From contig JAUSDY010000176.1 in assembly GCA_030650395.1 (NCBI GenBank), positions 1 to 64,000 on the forward strand: a stretch of 64,000 bases of DNA. Reading direction: 5' to 3'. The notes below the pieces were generated by a model. That model was not told the DNA's origin, did not search any database, and was given only the letters and a program-made list of their open reading frames with translations. The DNA is from Acidobacteriota bacterium (GTDB lineage Bacteria > Acidobacteriota > Vicinamibacteria > Vicinamibacterales > UBA2999). Made by a program: the position numbers and the translations under genes. Positions 19,779 through 28,346 of the stretch are shown here, one piece after another; the first letter of the stretch is position 1; every line of letters starts with the position of its first letter.

Positions 19779-22235
19779 ATGCCACTCTCACTTAATCTCG
19801 CCATTGCCGTGTCCGCGGGTGTCGCTGCGGGCGTGTTTCTCGATCCATCCCTGACGACCTTGTCGCCGTGGGTCGTCGTTGCTGCGATGCTGATCGCAGT
19901 CGCCGCCTATTCGCGCAACCGGGCCGATCTTGCCAGATGGCCCGCGCTGATCGCGCTTGCGGCGATCTGCTCGATCCTCGCCGCCGCCGCGCAGGACCGC
20001 GCGCTGCACCCGCCTCTGCGCAACCTGCTCGAGCAGCGCCTTGGAGGCTTTGCGATCGACGGAGCCGACGGTCCGCGCGGCGAGGCGCCGATTGTGATCG
20101 AAGGAACGTTGTTGGCGGATGCGACACCGACGGACAGCGGGGCCGCGATGCGCATGCAGGTCGAGCGCGTCTGGCTCGGCGAGTGTCCCGAGCCGGCTGC
20201 CGGCGGGGTCTCGCTGGGGGTGTCTGGGTCTTTCGCGGCCGCCGCAGCCACCGAGTGGCGGGCCGGCCGACTGGTAAAAGCGTCGGCCTTATTACGGCGC
20301 CCGGCGCGGTATCTCAATGACGGCGTGCCGGACCAGGAGCGTCTGCTGGCGCGGCGTGGCATTGCCCTCGTCGGCAGCATCAAGAGCGCGGCGCTGGTCG
20401 AGGTGATTGAGAAGGGGACCTGGTTTGACGAGACCGCGGCACAGGCCCGCGCGGCGGTGCGGTCCGCGATGGCGCGTCACGTCGGCGTGCGAGCGCCGCA
20501 ATCCGCGGCCGTGGCCACCGCGATCCTGATCGGGGACCGCGGCTCGCTCGACCCTGAAGTGGAGCGCCGCCTGCAGGAAGCGGGCACGTATCACGTGATC
20601 GCGATCTCGGGCGGCAACATCGCGATTCTCGCCGGCCTGGTGCTGTGGTCGCTGCGCTGGTTGCGCGTCGGCGCCGGGTCGGCGGCCGCCACCGCGATTG
20701 CCGTCCTGGTCGCGTACGCCTTCATCGCCGGCGGCGGGCCATCGGTGGTGCGTGCCACGGTGATGGCGGCGATCTACCTGTCGCTGCGGATGATCGATCA
20801 GCGGACGGCACCGGCGCACGCCATGGCGCTGACGGCGGCGGTGTTGCTGGTCGTATCGCCGCTCTCGATCGCCGACGTCGGCTTCTGGCTGACGTTCGGC
20901 GCCACGGCGGCGATCGTCGTGGGCGTCTCGCGCGCGACGCTCCCCACGACCGCGTGGCTACGGGCGCCGGTCGCGCTGGTGCTGGCGTCGGCATGCGCGG
21001 AAGCGGTGCTGGCGCCGGTCGGGGCCCTGGTGTTCCAGCGCGTCACGCTCGCGGGATTGCTGCTCAACCTCGCCGCGGTGCCCTGCATGGCGCTGGTGCA
21101 GGTGGGCGCGATGGTCACGGCCGCAGCCGACGCCGTTGGTGCCGCACCGATCGCGTCGGCCGCTGGTTGGCTCACCCACTTGTCGGTGCGCGGCCTCGTC
21201 GAAAGCGCGGCCCTCGTCGACTTCGCGCCGTGGCTCACTTGGCGTGTGCCGTCCCCGCCTTTGCTCGTCGTGACCGCCTATTACGCGTGTGTGGTCTTTT
21301 GGTTGTTCGCTTCGTGGTCTTCGTGGCCTTCGTGGTTTCTTTTGAAGCGTTGGGCTGGAGTGGCCGCAGCGGCGCTGTTCCTGTGGATTTCCATCGCCCC
21401 ACAGACGCTGGCACGCATCGCCGGTGATGGCCGGCTGCGCTTGACCGCGATGGACGTCGGCCAGGGCGACGCGTTCCTCGTCACGTTCCCGAACGGCCGC
21501 ACGTTAATGGTCGACACTGGCGGCGTGTCGATTCGTGGCGATTTCGACATCGGCGATCGCGTGCTCGGCCCGGCCCTCCGCGCCCGCGGCCTGGCGCGGC
21601 TGGATTACCTGTCGTTCACGCACGGCGACCCCGATCACATCGGCGGCGCCGGGTCGCTGGCCAGGGACTTCGCGCCGCTCGAGATCTGGGACGGCGTGTT
21701 CGTCGCCAACCACGCGCCCACCATGACACTGCGCAGCCTCGCCGCCCGCCGGCGCGCGGCGTGGCGCTCGTTGCAGAGAGGCGACCGCCTGAACATCGCC
21801 GGCGTCGAGATCAGGATCCACCATCCACCGCCGCCCGACTGGGAGCGCCAGAAGGTCCGCAATGACGACTCGCTGGTGATCGAGCTGCGCTACGGACAGG
21901 TGTCGATGCTGCTGACCGGCGACATCGGCAGGGAAGTGGAGCAGGCGCTCGTTCCGACGCTGGACCTGTTACCGATCGTCGTCTTGAAGTCGCCGCACCA
22001 CGGCAGCGGCACCTCGAGCTCGAGGGAGTTCGTGGAGGCGATCAAGCCGAAGGTGGTGGTGATCAGCTGCGGCCGCGGCAACCCGTACGGTCACCCGGTC
22101 CCGTACGTGCTCGATCGGTACAAGACAGTCGGAGCGCAGGTGTTCAGAACCGATCTCGAGGGACAGATTGAGGTCTCGACGGATGGAACACGCCTAGTGA
22201 TTGAAACGTTCACGGGCAGAAAGGTCGCGCGGTGA
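19779..22235 (+). CDS. comEC: ComEC/Rec2-family DNA internalisation protein
   Basis: An 818-aa polytopic membrane protein forming the inner-membrane channel for transforming DNA. It has an N-terminal DUF4131 region with hydrophobic helices (1-190), the competence domain (about 225-500; IAISGGNIAILAGLV), more helices, and a C-terminal metallo-beta-lactamase domain (about 545-810) with MDVGQGDAFLV, FTHGDPDHIGG and LKSPHHGSG. A short segment reading FASWSSWPSW is encoded by a direct CTTCGTGG-type repeat (21311-21345). The GGAGC ribosome-binding site supports ATG 19779. The stop codon lies inside the terminal inverted repeat of the foldback element at 22225. Confidence 0.93.
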   Translation: MPLSLNLAIAVSAGVAAGVFLDPSLTTLSPWVVVAAMLIAVAAYSRNRADLARWPALIALAAICSILAAAAQDRALHPPLRNLLEQRLGGFAIDGADGPRGEAPIVIEGTLLADATPTDSGAAMRMQVERVWLGECPEPAAGGVSLGVSGSFAAAAATEWRAGRLVKASALLRRPARYLNDGVPDQERLLARRGIALVGSIKSAALVEVIEKGTWFDETAAQARAAVRSAMARHVGVRAPQSAAVATAILIGDRGSLDPEVERRLQEAGTYHVIAISGGNIAILAGLVLWSLRWLRVGAGSAAATAIAVLVAYAFIAGGGPSVVRATVMAAIYLSLRMIDQRTAPAHAMALTAAVLLVVSPLSIADVGFWLTFGATAAIVVGVSRATLPTTAWLRAPVALVLASACAEAVLAPVGALVFQRVTLAGLLLNLAAVPCMALVQVGAMVTAAADAVGAAPIASAAGWLTHLSVRGLVESAALVDFAPWLTWRVPSPPLLVVTAYYACVVFWLFASWSSWPSWFLLKRWAGVAAAALFLWISIAPQTLARIAGDGRLRLTAMDVGQGDAFLVTFPNGRTLMVDTGGVSIRGDFDIGDRVLGPALRARGLARLDYLSFTHGDPDHIGGAGSLARDFAPLEIWDGVFVANHAPTMTLRSLAARRRAAWRSLQRGDRLNIAGVEIRIHHPPPPDWERQKVRNDDSLVIELRYGQVSMLLTGDIGREVEQALVPTLDLLPIVVLKSPHHGSGTSSSREFVEAIKPKVVVISCGRGNPYGHPVPYVLDRYKTVGAQVFRTDLEGQIEVSTDGTRLVIETFTGRKVAR

Positions 22236-22411
22236 GGTGCCGTCCGGCGTTCGCTCTCGCTCGCCGGTCAAATCTCGCTCGGCGCATTAAGCGCCCCAGC
22301 GATGGACGCGCCAAAGACGGCAAGGCGCCTGCGTAGCCTACGCTCTATTTGACCGTGTTTCTTGTGTCGGCTCGCTCGAACGCTCACGCCGGCCGGCACC
22401 TCACCGCGCGA
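22225..22411. mobile_element. MITE-like foldback element 1
   Basis: An 18-bp perfect terminal inverted repeat (22225-22242 and 22394-22411, TCGCGCGGTGAGGTGCCG) continues inward imperfectly to GGTCAAAT/ATTTGACC. Total about 187 bp, no coding capacity. It includes the comEC stop. Internal sequence resembles the element at 34133-34363 (CGGTCAAAT, CTCGCTCGGCGCA). I see no target-site duplication. Confidence 0.55.
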
Positions 22412-22429
22412 CCCGCCGTGTGCGATTAC

Positions 22430-22623
22430 GGCGAGGCGTCCCGATCCCGTCGCGACTCTGAGGCGTCCTCGTCCAGATTCACCGAGAAATGTGCCGGAGG
22501 CTGTGCCGACCGCGTGGGGTGACATAGTGGGGCCCCGCGCGCGGGCGTTAGATCCCCAAAGAAAGCCGCAGGCGCATTTCTCCGAGGCGCCGAAGCGGAG
22601 CGACGGGAGCGGGACGCCTCGCC
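22430..22623. repeat. foldback element 2 between comEC and mazG
   Basis: The left arm begins GGCGAGGCGTCCCGATCCCG (22430) and the right arm ends with its near-complement (to 22623); a second matched block pairs GAGAAATG near 22486 with CATTTCTC near 22575. The interval 22236-22643 between the converging comEC and mazG genes thus holds two tandem foldback elements and no convincing gene. Confidence 0.5.
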
Positions 22624-22643
22624 GCGCCAATCACGAGGGAGCG

Positions 22644-23459
22644 CTACGTAGGCTTCGTGGTTTCTTTCGCGGACTGCCAATGTAGTTCAAGCTGCTCAAG
22701 TGGCAGGTCGCGCAGTCGGCGTCCGCTTTCGGTAACCTGGCGTTCGACCTCATCGAATCTGCGCTGAAACTTGTCGTTCGCGATTCGCAGCGCCGCCTCG
22801 GGCTCGATCCCCATCTTCCTCGCAAGGTTCGCCATCGCGAACAGCAGGTCGCCAAGCTCCTCTTCCGCTTCCGCCGAGCTCGTGCCCTTCTGCGCGACAG
22901 CTTCCCGCAACTCGCGCGCTTCTTCGTCGATCTTGTCGAGCACGTCGTCCGCCTTCACCCAATCGAACCCGACCGTCGCCGCGCGCGTGCTGAGCTCGTG
23001 CGCCCTCAGCAGCGACGGCATCGATCGCGGCACGCCGCTGAGCACCGTCTGCTCGCGCGTCGGCGCGTCCTTTCGCTCCTTCGCCTTGATGTCCTCCCAC
23101 TGCTCCTTGACCTGGCCCGGATTGAGTGCGGCGCTGCCATCCTTTTCAAACACATGCGGATGCCGGCGGACCAGCTTGTCCGACACCGCCTGGATCGAAT
23201 CGGCGATCGAGAACCGCCCCTCTTCTTCGCAAATCTGCGCGAGGAACACCGCTTCGAACAGGAAGTCGCCGAGCTCGGCCTTCAGCGCGTCGTAGTCTTC
23301 ACGGTCGAGCGCGTCGAGCAGCTCGTAGGTTTCTTCCAGCACGAACGGCCGCAGCGTGCGCAGCGTCTGCTGGCGATCCCACGCGCACCCCTCGGGTGAG
23401 CGCAGCGTCCGCATGATCCCGACGAGTTGCTGAAAGCGCGCGCCGGCCAGTTCGCTCAT
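22644..23459 (-). CDS. mazG: nucleoside triphosphate pyrophosphohydrolase MazG
   Basis: A 271-aa two-domain MazG all-alpha NTP pyrophosphatase, which hydrolyses (d)NTPs to NMP and PPi for housecleaning. Domain 1 has CAWDRQQT, the metal-binding EETYELLDAL and ELGDFLFEAVF; domain 2 repeats this as EEARELREAV and EELGDLLFAMANLARK. Length is typical. The last codons (SAKETTKPT) fall in a TTCGTGGTTTCTTT sequence resembling the repeat inside comEC. It is divergent from an MBL gene with 27 bp between starts. Confidence 0.94.
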   Translation of the reverse strand: MSELAGARFQQLVGIMRTLRSPEGCAWDRQQTLRTLRPFVLEETYELLDALDREDYDALKAELGDFLFEAVFLAQICEEEGRFSIADSIQAVSDKLVRRHPHVFEKDGSAALNPGQVKEQWEDIKAKERKDAPTREQTVLSGVPRSMPSLLRAHELSTRAATVGFDWVKADDVLDKIDEEARELREAVAQKGTSSAEAEEELGDLLFAMANLARKMGIEPEAALRIANDKFQRRFDEVERQVTESGRRLRDLPLEQLELHWQSAKETTKPT

Positions 23460-23464
23460 CCGCG

Positions 23465-23476
23465 TATGCTAGCATT
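23465..23476. promoter_or_regulatory. symmetric -10-like motif between mazG and MBL gene
   Basis: The palindrome ATGCTAGCAT (23466-23475) gives TATGCT on the plus strand and AATGCT on the minus strand, within the 27 bp separating the two divergent start codons. It fits a shared bidirectional promoter. The motif is a weak match to the consensus. Confidence 0.3.
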
Positions 23477-23486
23477 CGATCTTTTG

Positions 23487-24278
23487 ATGAAGGCGCACGT
23501 CACCATCCTGGGCAGCGGCACCTCGTCCGGCGTACCGATGATCGGCTGCAGGTGCGCCGTGTGCCGCTCGACGGATCCGCGCGACACGCGGACGCGGCCG
23601 TCGATCTTCGTCGACGTCGAAGGCGGTCCGAACATCCTCGTCGACACCTCGACCGACCTGCGGCAGCAGGCGCTGGCGCATGGCATCAATCGCGTCGACG
23701 CCATCGTGTTCACCCACAGCCATGCCGATCACGTCATGGGCCTGGACGATTCGCGCCGCTTCAGCCAGATGCAGAAAGGGCCGATTCCCTGTTACGCCGA
23801 CGCCCGCACCTGCGAGGCGCTGCGACGGTCGTTCTTCTACGTGTTCGACCCCGCGGCCGACAAGGGCGGCGGCCTGCCGCAGATCGAGCTCACCACCATC
23901 ACCGGCCCGTTCAACATTGGCGGCGTCGGGCTGCAGCCTGTGCCGCTGCTGCACGGCTCGAGGGAGATACTGGGATTCCGTTTCGGCAACTTTGCCTATC
24001 TGACCGATTGCAGCAAGGTGCCCGATGAGTCGTGGCCGCTGATCGAGGGACTCGACATCCTGATCCTTGATGCGCTGCGTCACCGCCCGCATCCGACCCA
24101 CTTCACCGTCGCTGAAGCGCTCGACGTCGTGGCGCGCGTGAAGCCGAGACAGACGTATCTGACACACATCTGTCACGACCTGCCGCACGCCAAGACCAAT
24201 GCCGCGCTGCCCGCGTCGGTGGAACTCGCATATGATGGCCTGCGGTTGACCATCGAAGCCGGCGCGGCATGGACGTAA
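23487..24278 (+). CDS. MBL-fold metallo-hydrolase (PhnP-like phosphodiesterase)
   Basis: A 263-aa metallo-beta-lactamase-fold protein. The N-terminus HVTILGSGTSSGVPMIGCRC, two-cysteine segment CAVCRS, metal motif FTHSHADHVMG and C-terminal THICHDLPH match the PhnP/cyclic phosphodiesterase-like group. The substrate is probably a cyclic or linear phosphodiester. ATG 23487 is preferred over 23427/23466 because the fold starts there and the longer forms overlap mazG or the promoter. The stop overlaps ribF by 10 bp. Confidence 0.85.
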   Translation: MKAHVTILGSGTSSGVPMIGCRCAVCRSTDPRDTRTRPSIFVDVEGGPNILVDTSTDLRQQALAHGINRVDAIVFTHSHADHVMGLDDSRRFSQMQKGPIPCYADARTCEALRRSFFYVFDPAADKGGGLPQIELTTITGPFNIGGVGLQPVPLLHGSREILGFRFGNFAYLTDCSKVPDESWPLIEGLDILILDALRHRPHPTHFTVAEALDVVARVKPRQTYLTHICHDLPHAKTNAALPASVELAYDGLRLTIEAGAAWT

Positions 24279-25207
24279 TTCATTTTCCAGACGATCCGCG
24301 CCCCGCCACGTGGCGCCAGCCCGTGCTCGCGCTCGGCAACTTCGACGGGCTCCATCGCGGTCACGTCAAGATCGTCGAGCGCATCCAGCGCGGCGCCAAC
24401 GAGCGCGGCGGCACGAGCGTGGTGCTGACGTTCGATCCCCATCCGCCCCGGATTCTTCGCCCCGACAAGGCCCCGGCGCTGCTGATGACCAAGGCGCAAA
24501 AGATCGACGCGCTCGCCAAAGCCGGCATTCAGGGCGTGGCCGTGGTCCGCTTCACCCGCGAGATGTCGCAGTGGGAGCCGGAGACGTTCGTGCGCACCGT
24601 GCTGGTGGAGTGGCTGCGCGTGGCCGAGGTCTGGGTCGGCGCCGACTTCCTGTTCGGCCGCGACCGCAGCGGCAACTTCACGCTGCTGAAGTCGCTCGGC
24701 GCTCAATACGGGTTTCGCGCGGAGAAGATCGATCCGATCCGTTACAAAGACTTTGTGGTGTCGAGCACCCGTATCCGCCGTCTGGTGAGCGAGGGACGCG
24801 TCGACGAGGCGGGCGCGCTGCTCGGCCATCACTACGCAATCGACGGAGTTGTGGTCGAAGGCGCCAAGCGCGGACGGGAGATCGGATTTCCCACCGCCAA
24901 TCTGTCGACCGAGAACGACCTGATTCCGCCGCATGGCGTCTACGCCACCGCGCTCAGCGTCGACGGCGCCGTGTATCCCAGTGTGACCAACATCGGCCAG
25001 CGGCCCACATTCGGCGATCAACTGGCCACCACCGTCGAATCTCACGTGATCGGCCGGTCGATGGACCTGTATGGCCAGACGCTGCGGCTGGCATTCGTCC
25101 AGCGCCTGAGGGACGAGCGGAAATTCACCGATATCGAGGGCCTGCAGGAACAGATTGCGGCGGATGTTCGCCGCGCGACACGGTTGTTCGATAGACTATC
25201 GGTCTGA
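24269..25207 (+). CDS. ribF: bifunctional riboflavin kinase/FAD synthetase
   Basis: A 312-aa RibF that phosphorylates riboflavin to FMN and adenylates FMN to FAD. The N-terminal nucleotidyltransferase domain has LALGNFDGLHRGH, the HPP-containing TFDPHPPRIL and SSTRIRRLVSEGRV; the C-terminal riboflavin kinase domain has GREIGFPTANLS and GVYATAL. Length is typical. It overlaps the upstream MBL gene by 10 bp and is followed 2 bp later by a small gene and then cysS, forming an operon. Confidence 0.96.
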   Translation: MDVIHFPDDPRPATWRQPVLALGNFDGLHRGHVKIVERIQRGANERGGTSVVLTFDPHPPRILRPDKAPALLMTKAQKIDALAKAGIQGVAVVRFTREMSQWEPETFVRTVLVEWLRVAEVWVGADFLFGRDRSGNFTLLKSLGAQYGFRAEKIDPIRYKDFVVSSTRIRRLVSEGRVDEAGALLGHHYAIDGVVVEGAKRGREIGFPTANLSTENDLIPPHGVYATALSVDGAVYPSVTNIGQRPTFGDQLATTVESHVIGRSMDLYGQTLRLAFVQRLRDERKFTDIEGLQEQIAADVRRATRLFDRLSV

Positions 25208-25209
25208 CG

Positions 25210-25479
25210 ATGACTCCGGGTGCGTTCACGTTCAAGCTCACCGTTCCTCGCGACCCGGCCCTGGCCGACGTCGTGTCCGACCTCGTCCAGCACGCGGTCG
25301 GCTACGCCGGCATGACTGAGGAGGGCGGCGCCGGATTCGTGAAAAAGGTGAAGGTCGCCACCGCGGCGGAGCTCGCCCCGGGCGCGACCCCTCACTGCCT
25401 GGTCGTGATCGCCGCCACCGGCGGCGAGCTGCGCGTGACCATCGGCAGCCAAACCGTTTCCCAGCCGATCGCCGCTTAA
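25210..25479 (+). CDS. hypothetical protein, 89 aa (possible anti-sigma-like fragment)
   Basis: An 89-aa soluble protein. FKLTVPRDPALADVVSDLV followed by a helix recalls the N-terminal strand-helix of HATPase anti-sigma factors (RsbW-like), but the ATP-binding N and G boxes are absent, so no function is assigned. It sits 2 bp after ribF and 3 bp before cysS, so it is certainly co-transcribed with them. Confidence 0.6.
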   Translation: MTPGAFTFKLTVPRDPALADVVSDLVQHAVGYAGMTEEGGAGFVKKVKVATAAELAPGATPHCLVVIAATGGELRVTIGSQTVSQPIAA

Positions 25480-25482
25480 GGC

Positions 25483-26895
25483 ATGCGTCTCTACAACACC
25501 CTCAGCCGGCAGCAGGAGGACTTTGCGCCGGTGCGCGACGGCACGGTGCGCATGTACACTTGCGGCCTCACCGTCTACGCCCGCGGCCACATCGGCAACT
25601 TCCGCACGTTTATCGCCGTCGATGTGCTGCGCCGCGCGCTGAAATACGTCGCCGGCCACAAGATGCATCACGTCATGAACTTCACCGACGTCGACGACAA
25701 GACCATCGTCGGCGCCGAGAAGGCGGGGCTGCCACTGCGGGAGTACACCGACACCTACATCGCGGCGTTCCGTGAAGACGCGCAGGCGCTCGGCATCGAG
25801 GCGGTTGAAGACACGCCGCGGGCCACGGACGAGGCCAACCTGCAGGCGATGGCCGGCATGATCAACCAGCTCGAACAGAACGGGCATACCTATCGCACCG
25901 ACGGCTCGATCTATTTCAAGATCTCTACCTTCCCGGCCTACGGCAAGCTCGCGCGGCTGGATCACGAGGCCTTGCAGTCGGGTGCGCGCGTCGATGCGGA
26001 TGAATACGAGAAGGAAAACGTCCGCGACTTCGTGTTGTGGAAGGCGACCAAGCCGGGCGAGCCGACGTGGGACTGCGGCTGCGGCCCGGGCCGGCCCGGC
26101 TGGCACATCGAGTGCTCGGCGATGGCGCTGCGCCTGCTCGGCGAGGCGCCGATCGACATCCACACCGGCGGCGTTGACCTGGTGTTTCCGCATCACGAGA
26201 ACGAGATCGCGCAAAGCGAAGGCGCGACCGGCAAGGAGTTCGTGCGCTTCTGGTTCCACGTTGAGCACCTGCTGGTTGACAACCAGAAGATGTCGAAGTC
26301 GGCCGGGAACTTCTACACCGTGCAGGACGTGGTCGATAAAGGCTACCGCCTGTCGGCGCTGCGCTACCTGCTGCTGTCGGCCTACTACCGGAAGCAGCTG
26401 AACTTCACGTGGATCGGGCTGGAGCAGGCGGAAGAGGCGCTGCGGCGCATCACCGATTTCCTCGGCCGCGTCGATGCGCTGACGTCGGCCGGTGAGCATG
26501 GTGAGGTGGCCGAGCGTGTGCAACAGGCCGTGACCGCGTTTGATGCGGCGCTCGGCGACGACCTCAACACCGCCCAGGGTCTGGGCGAGATTTTCGATTT
26601 GATCCGGGCGCTCAACATCGCGATGGACGCCAAGCAGGTGGGGAAGGGCGACGCCGATCGCATCCGCAGCGCTTTTGCGCATTTCGACCAGGTGCTCGGC
26701 GTGCTCGCGATGCGGCGGGACGAAGACGCCAGGCCGCCGATCCCGGAGGCCGAGATCCTGGCCGCCATCGAAGCCCGCCACGCGGCGCGCCGTAGCCGCA
26801 ACTTCGCGGAAGGCGATCGCATCCGCCAGGAGCTGCTCGACAAGGGCATCATCCTCGAAGACAGCCCGCAGGGCACGCGTTGGAAGCGCAAGTAA
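25483..26895 (+). CDS. cysS: cysteinyl-tRNA synthetase
   Basis: A 470-aa class I aminoacyl-tRNA synthetase charging tRNA-Cys, which is itself encoded at 35151. HIGH-type signature in ARGHIGNFRTFI, zinc ligands including IECSAMALRLL and HHENEIAQSE, KMSKS in NQKMSKSAGNF, and a C-terminal DALR-like helical domain ending ILEDSPQGTRW. Length and motifs are canonical. The upstream AAGG gives a modest ribosome-binding site. The stop is immediately followed by the inverted repeat at 26897. Confidence 0.97.
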   Translation: MRLYNTLSRQQEDFAPVRDGTVRMYTCGLTVYARGHIGNFRTFIAVDVLRRALKYVAGHKMHHVMNFTDVDDKTIVGAEKAGLPLREYTDTYIAAFREDAQALGIEAVEDTPRATDEANLQAMAGMINQLEQNGHTYRTDGSIYFKISTFPAYGKLARLDHEALQSGARVDADEYEKENVRDFVLWKATKPGEPTWDCGCGPGRPGWHIECSAMALRLLGEAPIDIHTGGVDLVFPHHENEIAQSEGATGKEFVRFWFHVEHLLVDNQKMSKSAGNFYTVQDVVDKGYRLSALRYLLLSAYYRKQLNFTWIGLEQAEEALRRITDFLGRVDALTSAGEHGEVAERVQQAVTAFDAALGDDLNTAQGLGEIFDLIRALNIAMDAKQVGKGDADRIRSAFAHFDQVLGVLAMRRDEDARPPIPEAEILAAIEARHAARRSRNFAEGDRIRQELLDKGIILEDSPQGTRWKRK

Positions 26896-26896
26896 T

Positions 26897-27012
26897 CTCA
26901 GATCTCAGAATGCAGATTGCAGATCAATTGCAGATTGCAGATTGGTGGATTTGTTGTCCAATCCGGCCTTCTGCAATCTAAGATTGATCTGCAATCTGAC
27001 ATCTGAGATCTG
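26897..27012. repeat. inverted repeat made of CAGATTG words
   Basis: Direct CAGATTG/CAGATC words on the left are followed by their reverse complement on the right; the outer arms of 30 bp (starting CAGATCTCAGA and ending TCTGAGATCTG) match at about 27 positions. It fills the whole gap between the cysS stop and the aminotransferase start. Confidence 0.8.
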
Positions 27013-27014
27013 AA

Positions 27015-28340
27015 ATGGACAAACCGTCGCTCAAGACAGCTCTGCCTGGCCCGAAGGCAAAGGCAATCATCGAACGCGACGGTAAGGTAGTCTCGCCTTC
27101 CTACACCCGCGGCTATCCATTCGTCATGGCGCGCGGCACCGGCGCCATCGTCGAAGACGTTGACGGCAACCAGTTTCTGGACTGCGCGGCCGGCATTGCC
27201 GTCAACTCGACGGGGCATTCGCATCCGGACGTGGTCGCGGCGATCGTCGACCAGGCGCAGAAGTTCCTCCACATGTCGGGCACGGACTTCTACTACGAGC
27301 CGCAGGTCCGGCTCGGCGAAGAGTTCGATGCGATCAAGCCGTTCGCGGGGCCATCGCGATCGTTCTTCTCCAACTCGGGCACCGAGGCGATCGAAGCGGC
27401 GATCAAGCTCGCGCGCTATTCCACCAAGCGTTACGGCATGATCGCGTTCCTCGGCAGCTTTCACGGTCGCACGCTCGGCGCGCTGTCGCTGACGTCGAGC
27501 AAGGCGATCCAGCGTAAGGGCTTCGGCCCGATGCAGGCGGGTGTCTTCCATACACCCTACGGCAACTGCTATCGCTGCCCGGTCGGCCTGAAGCCCGAGT
27601 CGTGCCAGGCCGAGTGCCTCGACTTTCTCGAGCACCAGATCCTGGTGCACTTGATCTCGCCCGACGAAGTCGCCGGCGTCGTCGTGGAACCGATCCAGGG
27701 CGAAGGCGGATACGTGGTGCCCGAGCCGAAGTTTCATCAACGATTGCGCGACATCACGAAGACGCACGGCATCCTGTTGATCGCGGACGAAGTGCAGTCG
27801 GGCATGGGCCGCACCGGCAAGATGTTCGGGATTGAGCACTTTGGCGTCGAGCCGGACATGATCGCGGTCGCCAAAGGCGTGGCGTCGGGCATGCCGCTCG
27901 GCGTCACTACGGCGAGGGCGGACGTGATGACGTGGCCGCCGGGCTCGCATGCCAGCACGTTTGGCGGCAACCCGGTGTCGGCGGCGGCGGCGCTCGCCAC
28001 GATCACGTTGATCAAGGATTCGCTGATGAAGAACGCGGCGGAGGTCGGCGCGTTCATGATGGAGCGGCTCAAGGAGCTGCAGCAGAAGCACCAGATCATC
28101 GGCGACGTCCGCGGGCGCGGGCTGATGATCGGCATCGAGCTGGTGCGCGACCGGGTCACCAAGGAGCGCGCCACCACCGAGCGCGACAAGCTCGTCAACG
28201 AGTGCTTCGCGCGCGGCCTGCTGGTGCTCGGCGCCGGCAAGAACGCCCTCCGCATCTCGCCGCCGCTGGTGCTGACGAAGGCTCAGGCCTCAACCGCCGT
28301 CGAGATTCTCGATCAAGCATTAGCGGCGACAAACCTGTAG
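27015..28340 (+). CDS. class III aminotransferase (4-aminobutyrate/acetylornithine type)
   Basis: A 441-aa PLP-dependent fold-type I aminotransferase. Motifs: FFSNSGTEAIEAAIKLAR, GSFHGRTLGALSLT, VVEPIQGEGGYVVPEP, LIADEVQSGMGRTG and the Schiff-base lysine in IAVAKGVASGMPLG. It resembles the GabT group in length and in the extra cysteine-containing insert (YRCPVGLKPESCQAECL). Substrate could be 4-aminobutyrate, acetylornithine or another omega-amino acid. The stop TAG (28338-28340) is inside a family B palindrome. Confidence 0.88.
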   Translation: MDKPSLKTALPGPKAKAIIERDGKVVSPSYTRGYPFVMARGTGAIVEDVDGNQFLDCAAGIAVNSTGHSHPDVVAAIVDQAQKFLHMSGTDFYYEPQVRLGEEFDAIKPFAGPSRSFFSNSGTEAIEAAIKLARYSTKRYGMIAFLGSFHGRTLGALSLTSSKAIQRKGFGPMQAGVFHTPYGNCYRCPVGLKPESCQAECLDFLEHQILVHLISPDEVAGVVVEPIQGEGGYVVPEPKFHQRLRDITKTHGILLIADEVQSGMGRTGKMFGIEHFGVEPDMIAVAKGVASGMPLGVTTARADVMTWPPGSHASTFGGNPVSAAAALATITLIKDSLMKNAAEVGAFMMERLKELQQKHQIIGDVRGRGLMIGIELVRDRVTKERATTERDKLVNECFARGLLVLGAGKNALRISPPLVLTKAQASTAVEILDQALAATNL

Positions 28341-28346
28341 GTTTGT
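28329..28346. repeat. 18-bp palindrome (family B)
   Basis: ACAAACCT-GT-AGGTTTGT carries the stop codon of the aminotransferase and abuts the proposed TTG start of the helicase. A longer copy with the same core is at 61935-61956. Confidence 0.7.

Noticed and set aside
22268-22685. Short open frames on both strands between comEC and mazG
   Set aside because: They read through inverted repeats in both directions and have no domain or ribosome-binding site.
27932-28342. Upstream extension of the helicase frame
   Set aside because: It overlaps the aminotransferase gene and its translation is unrelated to RapA-like proteins; TTG 28343 fits better.
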